DNA of 64,000 nucleotides from Chitinophaga niabensis (GTDB lineage Bacteria > Bacteroidota > Bacteroidia > Chitinophagales > Chitinophagaceae), in assembly GCF_900129465.1 (NCBI RefSeq), contig NZ_FSRA01000002.1:2418001-2482000 (forward strand), written 5' to 3'. Position numbers and translations under genes: made by a program. The notes under the pieces were generated by a model that ran no database searches, was not told where the DNA came from, and was given only the letters and a program-made list of their open reading frames with translations. Positions 53,810 through 62,798 of this stretch are shown here, one piece after another (positions within the stretch are counted from its first letter, which is position 1; each line of letters opens with the position of its first letter).

Positions 53810-54475
53810 ATGAGTATCTTCTCTGATTATACAGAATTCAGGTATATCTATCCTCCCAGACCGGAAGCGGCCATAGCCCCGGCATTATTAAAGGGATTCG
53901 GCGAAGGATGGGCCGCTCAGCCGAAATACAATGGAAGCTGTGCGGTGCTGTTCATTAATGGCTATCGGGACTATCAGCTCTATAATAGGCGAAACGAAAA
54001 ATTATCGCTGCAAAATGTGATCCAGTACAACTTACTTAATGATAGCGAAAAGTATATGGTGCTATGTGGTGAATACCTAAATAAAAACAAGTTCGGTGAA
54101 GATGGAAAGGCTTTTAACCACAAATTTATTATTTGGGACATTCTTGTCTGGAGAGGACGTTACCTGATCGGAGAAACATTTGAAAACCGCCTAACGCTTC
54201 TTCACGAACTATTCGGGAGCAGCAGAGGATACGTATCTAAAAACAATATGAGCATTTACAATCACCTTCATACTACTCAAGTCGAAAATATATTTATGGC
54301 CCCTGCATATCTTGACGGCTTTTGTGAACTATACCAAGATGTAGCCGAAACAGATCTTTATGAAGGGCTTGTTTTAAAGAAAGCAAATGCCAGGTTAGAA
54401 CCAGGGTTTCGGGAAAAGAATAATCACTCCTGGCAAATTAAGGCCAGAAAGCCTACACTTAATTATAAATTCTGA
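53810..54475 (+). CDS. ATP-dependent DNA-ligase-like nucleotidyltransferase, catalytic domain only
   Basis: 221 residues. Covalent nucleotidyltransferase motifs in order: motif I 'QPKYNG' (Lys39, with Asn in place of the usual Asp), motif III 'CGEYL' (Glu88), IIIa 'FIIWDILVWRG' (Asp110), IV 'YEGLVLK' (Glu185) and V 'WQIKARK' (Lys211). There is no room for an OB-fold domain, so it is a minimal ligase-like enzyme. It could seal nicks during transfer or replication, or modify RNA. Encoded 12 bp after the frameshifted gene at 53206; both are relatively GC-rich. Confidence 0.75.
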   Translation: MSIFSDYTEFRYIYPPRPEAAIAPALLKGFGEGWAAQPKYNGSCAVLFINGYRDYQLYNRRNEKLSLQNVIQYNLLNDSEKYMVLCGEYLNKNKFGEDGKAFNHKFIIWDILVWRGRYLIGETFENRLTLLHELFGSSRGYVSKNNMSIYNHLHTTQVENIFMAPAYLDGFCELYQDVAETDLYEGLVLKKANARLEPGFREKNNHSWQIKARKPTLNYKF

Positions 54476-54545
54476 CACAACCTTTCTTTTAGCAGCTTAG
54501 AAACTATTGTATCTCGATTTAAACTTAATTAAAAATTATTTACTT

Positions 54546-55007
54546 ATGGCAACACTTGTTTTCAAAAACTCAAATTTGAAAGAAATACTTAATGTGATCA
54601 AAGAAGCCACTGTTTTTAGAGCTTCATTATCTGAGAAAATTATTGCTTATGAAGAAAATTCAGGAAAGGAGTATGATTTTGACCCGAAAATAGACCTTGA
54701 ACTATATTCCACGCACAATCGACCTACAGTTTGGTTGGTTAAAGACAGGGGGATATATATCATGTCTTCAGCCTTGGTGGACGAAGCTTGTAAAAAAGAT
54801 ATTCCTGTTTGTTATGCAGAAGGTTTTCACCCGAATAACAAGAATTGTTATGAAAAATGCAGAGCCGCTATGGGAGGAGATGATTTTGTTGAATCTATTC
54901 CCTTTGAACAAGATTTACAGGAGGGAATCAGTCAAGGGGCTGATCTGTATATTAAAGTTACTACTCAGCATATTGATATTATACTGAAATATCCTACGGG
55001 AGGATGA
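54546..55007 (+). CDS. DUF3085-like protein
   Basis: 153 residues from the ATG at 54546 (MATLVFKNSN). 'DRGIYIMSSALVDEACKKD', 'VCYAEGFHPNN' and 'AAMGGDDFVESIPF' match the pattern of DUF3085 proteins found on plasmids and ICEs. Function unknown. Confidence 0.6.
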   Translation: MATLVFKNSNLKEILNVIKEATVFRASLSEKIIAYEENSGKEYDFDPKIDLELYSTHNRPTVWLVKDRGIYIMSSALVDEACKKDIPVCYAEGFHPNNKNCYEKCRAAMGGDDFVESIPFEQDLQEGISQGADLYIKVTTQHIDIILKYPTGG

Positions 55008-55050
55008 TTTAACTCAATATTCTATATTATTTAATACTAAAGAATTAATT

Positions 55051-55854
55051 GTGTTAAAAAAAAAAGGTTCTCAAAGCATTGAGGTCAAAAATGCTATCAA
55101 AACGCATTTTCATGATTTTTCTAATAACAGACAATTGGCTGAATTTCTCCAGATAAACATTGGAACTGTTCGCAGAATCTGTTACGAGCTGGACTTAAAC
55201 CGGCTTGAGTTGGAATATTTTACCCCTGAACAAGTCAATTATCTTATCAGTAATTTTCAAATGATTGGGGATTGCGAACTGGCCGAGGTATTCCAGCAAC
55301 AATGGCCTAAAAAGAAGGGTTGGACAAAAAAGCACATTGAGAAAAAACGAAAATATTTAGGATTAAAGAGAACGCAAAAACAGATTCAGTTGATTCATCA
55401 TAGAAACGTAAAAAATGGTCGTTTTGCCATTTGTCCTGTTAAAGCATGGAATAAAAGGGGAAGAAGCCCTGACGGAGAAATCCGCTACTGGACACAAAAA
55501 GATACGGGTAAGAAGTATCCAGTTATTAAATTTAATGGTTCCTTTCGTCATTGGGGTAGATGGGCATGGGAACAGGCATTTGGAAAAATACCCCCCAAAT
55601 ATAATGTGGTTTTTAAGGATAATGATCCATATAACCTTAAGATCGAAAACCTACTACTACTCTCTAATGCAGAATTGGCGCAACGAAACGCTGAAAAAAG
55701 CAGCAAAGGGTTATCAGACAATTACATTTCAGGTATCCTTTCCCCACATGACGTTGAACTTAGGCAAGTACTAAAATCAAATACTACACTTATTGATTTA
55801 AAACGTAAACAACTCACCTTAAATCGGATAATATATGAACAAGAAAAACTTTAA
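55051..55854 (+). CDS. HNH-endonuclease-like protein, catalytic His apparently lost
   Basis: 267 residues from GTG at 55051. An N-terminal HTH-like part (NRQLAEFLQINIGTVRRICY), then 'FRHWGRWAWEQAFGKIPPKY', 'VVFKDNDPYNLKIENLLLLS', which follows the HNH_3/NUMOD-linked pattern. The first H is present (H-W-G-R-W), but the D-H/H-x-D step reads 'VVFKDND'. Putative phage-style homing nuclease or DNA-binding derivative. Overlaps the next gene by 20 bp. Confidence 0.6.
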   Translation: MLKKKGSQSIEVKNAIKTHFHDFSNNRQLAEFLQINIGTVRRICYELDLNRLELEYFTPEQVNYLISNFQMIGDCELAEVFQQQWPKKKGWTKKHIEKKRKYLGLKRTQKQIQLIHHRNVKNGRFAICPVKAWNKRGRSPDGEIRYWTQKDTGKKYPVIKFNGSFRHWGRWAWEQAFGKIPPKYNVVFKDNDPYNLKIENLLLLSNAELAQRNAEKSSKGLSDNYISGILSPHDVELRQVLKSNTTLIDLKRKQLTLNRIIYEQEKL

Positions 55855-56272
55855 AGATCAATTAAATGAAATGATCGGTAAAACATTTCAATATGGTAAT
55901 AGCATTCATTGTGTTATTAGCTATAAAACTGATGAAGAAAGAGAAAAGTGCATTTTACAAACTAATCTATCAACTTTTGAAAAGCCGTTTGAGGCAATGA
56001 ATGAATTTTTGAAGTATTGGAAACCCACCAGTTCCATCATGTCTCTCCCAACAGAGATAGATTATAACCAGCAGGTAACACTCATTTTAGATGAAGGGAA
56101 CAATCTTAGTTCGCAATTAATTAAAACACTAACTGAAACCATCGATAATGTTAAAAACAACAAAGAGTATATTCCCCAAGCACAAACAATAGTTAACAGT
56201 ACTAACACCATTGTGAATATTGAAAAAATGCGACTAAGTTATCTAAAACTTAAAATCGCATTTGGTAAATAA
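55835..56272 (+). CDS. Hypothetical helical protein
   Basis: 145 residues; helical C-terminal half with 'QLIKTLTETIDNVKNNKEYI'. Overlap with the preceding gene suggests co-expression with it and with the primase-polymerase gene 9 bp after. Unknown. Confidence 0.45.
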   Translation: MNKKNFKDQLNEMIGKTFQYGNSIHCVISYKTDEEREKCILQTNLSTFEKPFEAMNEFLKYWKPTSSIMSLPTEIDYNQQVTLILDEGNNLSSQLIKTLTETIDNVKNNKEYIPQAQTIVNSTNTIVNIEKMRLSYLKLKIAFGK

Positions 56273-56281
56273 AATATTTTT

Positions 56282-57238
56282 ATGGAGTTTTTGATAAAAG
56301 CTGCCCTGGACTATCGTAGTCTGGGGCTTTCTGTTATTGCTGTAAATCAATTTAAAAAACCTATTTGGAGATGGAAATGCTACACTTCTCGTTTACCAAC
56401 TAAAAATGAAATTGTTGCAATGTTTAAACATCCTGATGCTGCTGGTATAGCTATCATATGCGGAGAAATCAGCGGCAATTTGGAGGCCATTGATATGGAT
56501 ATAAAAAATGATTTAAGTAAAACACTGTATACTGATTTTGTAAGGAGATTGGAACAAAAGGCACCAGGTTTGGAAAGCATATTAGTTAAAGTATCTACTA
56601 GATCTCAAGGATTTCATTGGTATTACAGATGCCCATCCGTCTCCTTTTCTAAAATTTTAGCACAAAGATGTTGTACAGAATTGGAAAAGTCTTGTTCTCC
56701 CCAGGAAAAGATGAAAGTATTAGTTGAATCCAGAGGGACAGACGGAATTATTATTGTTCCTCCTACTCCTGACTACAATTTTATCAGCAATGACATTTCT
56801 ATGTTACCTGTTATTGGAATTGAACATCGAAAAATGATCTTTGATGTATCTAAGTCATTCGACGCTGTAGTCAAGGAAGAAGCTACTCAAAAGGTATTTC
56901 TACCTGGTTCATATAGCCCATTTAGCCCATTAGATGATTATGATATAAGAGGGGACATAATTGAACTATTGGTGAAGCATGGATGGGTAGTTGTTGAAAG
57001 GAAAGATGGGAAAACAATTTTTAAACGACCAGGTGACTCAGATCACCCTACTTCAGGAGACTTTGACCACGTTCTTGGAAAGTTTGGTGTGTTTACAACC
57101 AGTACAAAGTTTAGGCCCACAGAAGGGTATAAACCATCGGCAGTATATGCAATTCTTGAATGCGGTGGGAACTTCAAATTAGCCGCAAAGAAATTACTTG
57201 GAGAGGGATATGGGGTACCATATAAGCAGATATACTAA
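56282..57238 (+). CDS. Primase-polymerase (Prim-Pol) domain protein
   Basis: 318 residues. N-terminal AEP-type domain: 'ALDYRSLGLSVIAVNQFKKP', 'AGIAIICGEISGNLEAIDMD' (metal-binding D-x-D), 'STRSQGFHWYYRC' (the S-x-H motif) and 'VESRGTDGIIIVPP' (R-G-x-G-type strand). C-terminal part (about 210-318) resembles a primase C-terminal/winged segment with 'PGDSDHPTSGDFDH'. No helicase domain fused. Probably primes element replication or restores double strands after transfer. Confidence 0.8.
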   Translation: MEFLIKAALDYRSLGLSVIAVNQFKKPIWRWKCYTSRLPTKNEIVAMFKHPDAAGIAIICGEISGNLEAIDMDIKNDLSKTLYTDFVRRLEQKAPGLESILVKVSTRSQGFHWYYRCPSVSFSKILAQRCCTELEKSCSPQEKMKVLVESRGTDGIIIVPPTPDYNFISNDISMLPVIGIEHRKMIFDVSKSFDAVVKEEATQKVFLPGSYSPFSPLDDYDIRGDIIELLVKHGWVVVERKDGKTIFKRPGDSDHPTSGDFDHVLGKFGVFTTSTKFRPTEGYKPSAVYAILECGGNFKLAAKKLLGEGYGVPYKQIY

Positions 57239-57265
57239 TTATTAACAATCATAAATTTTAGTCAA

Positions 57266-57886
57266 ATGAAAGCAAACCTAAATTTAACGAAAGAGAACTG
57301 GGACAAAGTATTAATCAATTGCCAATCTTGTCCGAAAGATTATCTCATTTCTGCTCTTGCTGAGGCACAAAAAAAATGTAAAAAAGGGAAAATAAATATA
57401 GGATCTAATTCTTATAAAGAAGTTGTAAATGAAGTATTCAAAATTATAAAAGAAACAAATACTTGTGATACTTATGGAACATTGCTGTGGATAGATCAGA
57501 ATGGGAAGTTTAAAATTTCAACTGGCAAAATGAGAGAAGGGTACCGCTCTCCAAAATACGGTCACCTTGGCCTTTATTTTTTATCGACTGGCCCAGATCC
57601 TAATGGCCCAATGCCGGGTACGCGGGTAATTATGGTTATTTATGATGATAATGATATGATTGTGAGAAGGCTAGAGGAAGTAAGGGGAGAATGCCTTGAT
57701 CCTGGTTATATTGATTTCTTTAATTCGCATCTTTGTAAATCAGCACTTTATCAGTATCATATCATTGATGTTGACATAAATGAGAATGTAAGCATCTTAG
57801 CGTCTCATACCGAACCTTCAGAGGCTAATAAATGGCTTAAAATTAATGTTCCTACTTGGATAGAGAAGCACGGAATTAAGCAATAA
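57266..57886 (+). CDS. Hypothetical protein
   Basis: 206 residues, soluble, with four cysteines in the first half and a compact beta-rich centre ('YGHLGLYFLSTGPDPNGPMP'). No family recognised. Encoded 27 bp after the Prim-Pol gene. Confidence 0.5.
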   Translation: MKANLNLTKENWDKVLINCQSCPKDYLISALAEAQKKCKKGKINIGSNSYKEVVNEVFKIIKETNTCDTYGTLLWIDQNGKFKISTGKMREGYRSPKYGHLGLYFLSTGPDPNGPMPGTRVIMVIYDDNDMIVRRLEEVRGECLDPGYIDFFNSHLCKSALYQYHIIDVDINENVSILASHTEPSEANKWLKINVPTWIEKHGIKQ

Positions 57887-58019
57887 ACTTAATGGTCTGA
57901 CCTGCAGTTTTAGTTTGTGAACCTTCATTTATTATCGCAATCGTTCTATTACTTTACTAAAACTTCCTATTCATAATTGGATTCTACTACAGTTTCCAAA
58001 TAAACCTAAATATACAGTC

Positions 58020-58589
58020 ATGGCTCAAACCAAAATCTCACTTCATGAAGTGAAAGGGGACCTTATGACTTACCTTAATTGGTCACTAAATGCATTAGTT
58101 CCATTTGTACCTACTGCTGCCGATCGTTACCTATTAGAGAATAAGGCAGTTATAGTAAAAGTATCTCAAATGTTATTAAAGAGCATACACTATAGGCCAT
58201 CCACAATTTATAGGGGAATTATTCTTAGGAAGCATGTTAATTGTATTATTCCTGATGCAAACCTACAATACCTATCATTCTCAACAGATCGAACAGTTGC
58301 TGAACATTTTGCCGATATCAATGGATTTGGGAGTGATTGGATAAATGTGCCAATCCAATTGGGAAATTATGGTTATGTAATACAATACCTGCCCAATGTA
58401 TCTGAAGTTTTATTTCATTATCAATTTCTTGATTTTCTTCCATATGCCGAGGCTCTAAACTTGATTGGAATGAATGGATATGATGAAGTTGAAGGATTAA
58501 AACTTCAAAAGGAGATTACGATTCTACAACCGGTTGATCCACTTACCAACATTACTCCTCAGATCTTACGATCTATAATCCAAGTATAA
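58020..58589 (+). CDS. ADP-ribosyltransferase-like protein
   Basis: 189 residues. Order of R-S-E-type ADP-ribosyltransferase landmarks: Arg65 in 'TIYRGII', 'LSFSTDRTVAEHFA' (Ser86-Phe-Ser-Thr89), and 'LQKEITIL' (Gln163-x-Glu165) as the Q/E-x-E motif. Such enzymes use NAD+ to modify proteins. No signal peptide; a role inside the host after entry, as with T4 Alt/Mod enzymes, is possible. Assignment rests on short motifs only. Confidence 0.55.
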   Translation: MAQTKISLHEVKGDLMTYLNWSLNALVPFVPTAADRYLLENKAVIVKVSQMLLKSIHYRPSTIYRGIILRKHVNCIIPDANLQYLSFSTDRTVAEHFADINGFGSDWINVPIQLGNYGYVIQYLPNVSEVLFHYQFLDFLPYAEALNLIGMNGYDEVEGLKLQKEITILQPVDPLTNITPQILRSIIQV

Positions 58590-58610
58590 ATCTTTTTAAA
58601 AAAAAAGTAT

Positions 58611-58991
58611 GTGCTCACAAAGTACGAAAAATTGAAAACCAGATTAATCGAAACTTATAAAGTACTCTTATCGGAGTTTGAAAATGATATTAAATCTGGA
58701 ATAGAAGAAGGAATTTATGATAATAATGAAAATGAGAAAAACGTAAAGTTTATTCAAGAAGCTAAAAATGTCATTAATGAATTTTGCAGTTATTATCCAG
58801 CTATTTTCATTTATATCGAAGGTGGTAATATACAAGGTGCTTCTGCTTCCGAAGGTATTCAATTAAATAAGTTTGATTTGGATGATTATAAGGTTTTATC
58901 CAATGATGAAGAACAAGAATATACACCAGAATCATGGGGTCAACTAATCTCAGAAATGTCTAATTCAGGTGAAATTAGAAGTATCTATTAA
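58611..58991 (+). CDS. Hypothetical acidic protein, neighbour of the ART-like gene
   Basis: 126 residues from GTG at 58611, 21 bp after the ADP-ribosyltransferase-like gene. Acidic and helical at the N-terminus. Could be a partner or antidote, without direct evidence. Confidence 0.45.
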   Translation: MLTKYEKLKTRLIETYKVLLSEFENDIKSGIEEGIYDNNENEKNVKFIQEAKNVINEFCSYYPAIFIYIEGGNIQGASASEGIQLNKFDLDDYKVLSNDEEQEYTPESWGQLISEMSNSGEIRSIY

Positions 58992-59068
58992 TAAGAAATG
59001 CAAATAAGAGGCAACAACTACATTTTTATATTGTTCAAAATTAATTTTTAAACTTAAACCAACGCTTT

Positions 59069-59512
59069 ATGAGACAAATGTTAAACGCCATTTTCAAAGT
59101 TGTAATTGATTCTGACTTGTCAACCAATGAAGTAATTAAAGAACTTAAACAGAGTTTGGTTTGGCAAATCTCTTCAACCGAAAATGTTTCTGTTAAAAGT
59201 TCTAAGTGGTTAGAAACTACGTACTTTTCATCTGAAAATCAGGATGGAGATATACAGATCACACCGGAATATGCTAAAAGCAACTTGGGGTTTGAGGATG
59301 ATATTAAATGCATCTGTGAACATGATATAATAAAAGATCCTTTTTGGCCCTGTGATGAAGCTGGAAGCCTTGTTAATCCCAACCTACTTGCCGGGCCATA
59401 TCATGGCTTATGCCAAAACTGTGGAAGAATCCTAGATTCTAAAAGCTTACGTTTCATTGGTAGGCGGAATGTTGATAACATTGATGAAGAATTAGAAAAT
59501 ACTTATAATTAA
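59069..59512 (+). CDS. Hypothetical protein with Cys-rich, zinc-ribbon-like C-terminus
   Basis: 147 residues. C-terminal cysteines C-x-C (CICEHD), then Cys in 'FWPCDE' and 'LCQNCGRIL' form a plausible metal site. N-terminal helix-strand region has no recognised domain. Confidence 0.5.
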   Translation: MRQMLNAIFKVVIDSDLSTNEVIKELKQSLVWQISSTENVSVKSSKWLETTYFSSENQDGDIQITPEYAKSNLGFEDDIKCICEHDIIKDPFWPCDEAGSLVNPNLLAGPYHGLCQNCGRILDSKSLRFIGRRNVDNIDEELENTYN

Positions 59513-59518
59513 TCAAAC

Positions 59519-59758
59519 ATGAAAATTTCTCATCTTAAAACGGGAACCAAATTAATGTGGGATGCCCCTCCAAATAACTCGATCAATCCAAATAAAAGAA
59601 TTACATATCCGGCTATTGTGGGTGAAAAGCATTACGACTTCCCAATGGTGAAGATCATTACTGGTAATAAAGGTAATTGGATGGGCCCCGAAGAAGAATA
59701 CCTTAGATTTCCCTCCAATGTTGAACTTGAAACTTTAACCTGGCCTGAGTTAAAATAA
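59519..59758 (+). CDS. Hypothetical small protein
   Basis: 79 residues; compact beta-type sequence 'TGTKLMWDAPPNNSINPNKR'. Encoded 6 bp after the previous gene. Not recognised. Confidence 0.45.
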   Translation: MKISHLKTGTKLMWDAPPNNSINPNKRITYPAIVGEKHYDFPMVKIITGNKGNWMGPEEEYLRFPSNVELETLTWPELK

Positions 59759-59797
59759 CTTCTCCTTTGAATCCTATTCATAATAAATATTTAAATT

Positions 59798-60340
59798 ATG
59801 AAAGCAATTTTCAAATCTATTGATAGCGGAATTAGTGCAAATTTATACGTCGAAGGATTCCGTACAGAAATTTGGTATTTCCTACCTGAATACAAGTTTT
59901 ATGATAGTAATAGAGAAATGCACACTGAACAATATCATTTTGCACAAAACATTAAAGCTCTAATAAATATGGGGGCTATTAATGTTGATAGTTGGGATTC
60001 CTGGAATGTCAATACAACCTGCGCTTTTAAGGTTTCACATCTCAAAATTCTAACGGATGATGAAATGTTTAACTCAACTAATATTATTCTAAGTTGTACA
60101 GGTCACCAGGATTATTCAGATTACAATATTCAGAATCTTATCATTCAACAATACACAGGAATTACGGAGAACGTTAAATGGAGGCATAGAATAATTGGAA
60201 ACACACTATCAAATACAATGGCAGTTAAATTTTTTAGATATGGGTTTCAGTTGGGATTTTATACGGACGATAATATTACTCAATCTGAGGTAGTTGTAAG
60301 TACTGATTATATTTGGAACTCCCAAGAATCAATTAAATAA
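59798..60340 (+). CDS. Hypothetical protein, last of the plus-strand cargo block
   Basis: 180 residues, soluble, rich in aromatic and Asn residues; no motif recognised. Convergent with the gene at 60367. Confidence 0.45.
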   Translation: MKAIFKSIDSGISANLYVEGFRTEIWYFLPEYKFYDSNREMHTEQYHFAQNIKALINMGAINVDSWDSWNVNTTCAFKVSHLKILTDDEMFNSTNIILSCTGHQDYSDYNIQNLIIQQYTGITENVKWRHRIIGNTLSNTMAVKFFRYGFQLGFYTDDNITQSEVVVSTDYIWNSQESIK

Positions 60341-60366
60341 ATGCCATTAAGTTATTGTCTGCTCTA

Positions 60367-60942
60367 TTATTTTACTTCTTTTGGCTTTATCCAGTTAATT
60401 TTTATACTCTCAAATTTATAAAGTTTATCCCCAACTAACATTTGATTCACAGAAAGATTGCATCTAATATGAAGATCTATAATTGAATCTTTTGGGTTAA
60501 CGCCATTTATTGTAAAACTGAAATGGTTACTCGAACCTGGATTTATTTCTTCCTGTAAATATAAAAACGATTGTAATGCTTTATTTCCGAATCTAACGAA
60601 TGATATTTCACCAAACCCTTTATTATTTTCTCTTGTACCAAAAGATTCCTTAGAATGGATCTTATATTTTTTATCCTGCTGAACTGTAACCCCAAAATTT
60701 TCGAATCCCCCAAGTTTAAGATATACTTCAGCAGGCTCTTTATCTTCATTTTTAAACTCGACTTTCACTGTGACAACTTTTTTTAACGGGTTACCCGTTA
60801 CTTGTAGGTTGTTTGCTGGGAGTTGTTTGAAGGGGGTGGTTATTTTGGGGCTTATTGAATCTTGGGCAAATGATTTGGTGATTATTCCTCCAAACAGGAA
60901 CGTAGCAATTATTGCTATATTGAAATTATTAGGCTTTTTCAT
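60367..60942 (-). CDS. Secreted hypothetical protein
   Basis: 191 residues; clear signal sequence ending 'KSFAQDS'. The mature part looks like a beta-sandwich ('VKVEFKNEDKEPAEVYLKLG'). Function unknown. Encoded 9 bp downstream of the DUF1016 gene on the same strand. Confidence 0.55.
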   Translation of the reverse strand: MKKPNNFNIAIIATFLFGGIITKSFAQDSISPKITTPFKQLPANNLQVTGNPLKKVVTVKVEFKNEDKEPAEVYLKLGGFENFGVTVQQDKKYKIHSKESFGTRENNKGFGEISFVRFGNKALQSFLYLQEEINPGSSNHFSFTINGVNPKDSIIDLHIRCNLSVNQMLVGDKLYKFESIKINWIKPKEVK

Positions 60943-60951
60943 ACAATAAGA

Positions 60952-62070
60952 TTATTTGATGTTATCCCCATTATCGTCTTTTTTGATATATGGCAACAAT
61001 CCTAATGCCAATTCTTCAGGAGTAGGTAAATCTGCTTGTAAATTTACAGGAATGTTTTTAGTTAAATTATACTCAGCGACGCCTAAAGGGTTAGAAATAT
61101 TTTTTAACGAATATTCTACCACTACTTTATCAGGTGTTTTACAAAGTAATATTCCAATACTGGGCTTATCTTCCGGATGCTTTAATTGGGCATCTACCGC
61201 ATTCAGGTAAAAGTTTAGTTTACCCGCAAACTCAGGTTTAAAGGCTACTGTCTTAATTTCCACGATGGTATAACATCTTAATTTTGTATGGTAAAAGAGT
61301 AGATCCAGGAAGAACTCTGAGTTTCCCACTGTTATGTTAAATTGTCTGCCCATATAAGCGAACCCCTGACCCAATTCCAATAGGAACTTTTGAATTTGAT
61401 CTACTAAGGCATTTTCCAGGTTTCTTTCAAGTGAATCCTGTTCCAAGTCTAAAAAATCAAAATTGTAAGGGTTTTTAAGCAGCTCACGGGCAAGATCTGA
61501 TTGGGGATTGGGTAAAGTTGTTTCAAAGTTAGTTATAGCCGATCCCTGCCGTTCATAAAGTCTGCTTTCCATATTGGCAGTTAGGACAGCCCGCGACCAA
61601 TTGTTTGAAATGGTGGCCCGAGTGTAGAAAAGTGCTTCGTCTACTGTGGTACAGTGGGTTATTATTTCCCGGTTATGCCCCCAGGGTATTTGTCCCACAA
61701 GTTGTGGGATAATTGGTGTCTCATTAAATGGTTCATAATCAATAGATTGTATTTCTCCCACAACTTGTGGGATTTTTGACTGCGGATGATAAAAAGCTAC
61801 CCATTTGCGGATATAAAACAGGTTTGACTTTGAAAACCCCTTTATTCCAGGAAAGGCTATCAAAAGATCTTTGGAGAGCTGGGGTATCAGATTATCCCCC
61901 CATTGGGCGTTTTTTTGCTTTTCTAGGACCTGGCAGCCCAATTCCCAATAAAACTCCAATAACGCGTAATTTACCTGTAAGGAGGCTTTAATCTGCGATT
62001 GTTTTACCCGGTTTTTGAGTGCTTTTAACCATTGTTGGTATTCTTCGTTTTTAGATAAATTCTTGTTCAT
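60952..62070 (-). CDS. DUF1016 (YhcG-type) PD-(D/E)xK nuclease-fold protein
   Basis: 372 residues from the ATG at 62070 (MNKNLSKNEEYQQW); the longer frame is less typical. N-terminal DUF1016 helical domain ('LLEFYWELGCQVLEKQKNAQ', 'FSKSNLFYIRKWVAFY'), then 'IGRQFNITVGNSEFFLDLLF' (Asp) and 'YTIVEIKTVAFKPEFAGKLN' (Glu-x-Lys), the nuclease core. These proteins are linked to recombination or mobile-element functions and are often near hypervariable loci. Confidence 0.85.
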   Translation of the reverse strand: MNKNLSKNEEYQQWLKALKNRVKQSQIKASLQVNYALLEFYWELGCQVLEKQKNAQWGDNLIPQLSKDLLIAFPGIKGFSKSNLFYIRKWVAFYHPQSKIPQVVGEIQSIDYEPFNETPIIPQLVGQIPWGHNREIITHCTTVDEALFYTRATISNNWSRAVLTANMESRLYERQGSAITNFETTLPNPQSDLARELLKNPYNFDFLDLEQDSLERNLENALVDQIQKFLLELGQGFAYMGRQFNITVGNSEFFLDLLFYHTKLRCYTIVEIKTVAFKPEFAGKLNFYLNAVDAQLKHPEDKPSIGILLCKTPDKVVVEYSLKNISNPLGVAEYNLTKNIPVNLQADLPTPEELALGLLPYIKKDDNGDNIK

Positions 62071-62174
62071 ACTGCACATTTTCTTAACAACAATTAATGT
62101 AATTGGAGTGGGCGTCAATTATTAGTTATTGTAAAAATAGCTTCAGGTCTTTACTCACGGCACTCATTCATTTT

Positions 62175-62203
62175 ATTTGATCTGATTTGATTTAGTTTGA
62201 TAT
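62175..62203. repeat. Short TTTGAT-type direct repeats
   Basis: Five TGAT-containing units (TTTGATCTGATTTGATTTAG then TTTGATATGG) in 29 bp within the 380-bp gap between the DUF1016 and HTH genes. May be a protein-binding array; the rest of the gap shows nothing. Confidence 0.35.
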
Positions 62204-62451
62204 GGTTAATTATTAATCTTTCGCTACGTTTTATACGCCAGCCTAATTTTCCATGTTTTTGATGGGCTTTTGTTCCTTAGATGTTGAAGTTGTGAATACA
62301 ATTTTCTATTTCAAATGAGTTTAATTCAATCCAATTATATAGACGTATCATCTTCTACGCCTTATTCATCGGTATTTTGTGATATCAACTAGTAAATGCG
62401 ACCTGGTTGAACTTTAATAGTAGTGAATTGAATCTGTGAAAATGGCATACT

Positions 62452-62790
62452 ATGATAAAGCAATCAAAGAAGCAGCTATTATTGCCGCATGACTTAGATG
62501 ATTTCTGGCATGAAATAAGGCAAATTGTTAGGCAGGAACTCACAAAATTATTGAACCATGCTTCTATATCGGATGTCCTTGAATATCCTGATGGTTTTGT
62601 AGATAAGCCATTATATTCTATTGCTGAAGTGTGTAAACTGTTTGATATTACTCGTCCAACAATGTACGAATGGATTAAAGACCATAAATTGACGCCCAAA
62701 AAAGTGAGGGGGAGGGTTTATTTCTTAGGAATTGATATCCGATGTTTAATAGAAAAGTTAGGAAAGAGGGAAGATAATGAAGCGGCTTAA
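62452..62790 (+). CDS. Excisionase/MerR-type HTH DNA-binding protein
   Basis: 112 residues. 'YSIAEVCKLFDITRPTMYEW' and 'KLTPKKVRGRVYFLGIDIRC' form a typical HTH_17 domain of excisionases. N-terminal helical 'QIVRQELTKLL' may dimerise. Lies near the element end, as expected for an excision factor; no integrase is seen beside it. Confidence 0.7.
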   Translation: MIKQSKKQLLLPHDLDDFWHEIRQIVRQELTKLLNHASISDVLEYPDGFVDKPLYSIAEVCKLFDITRPTMYEWIKDHKLTPKKVRGRVYFLGIDIRCLIEKLGKREDNEAA

Positions 62791-62798
62791 AGGCCGCT

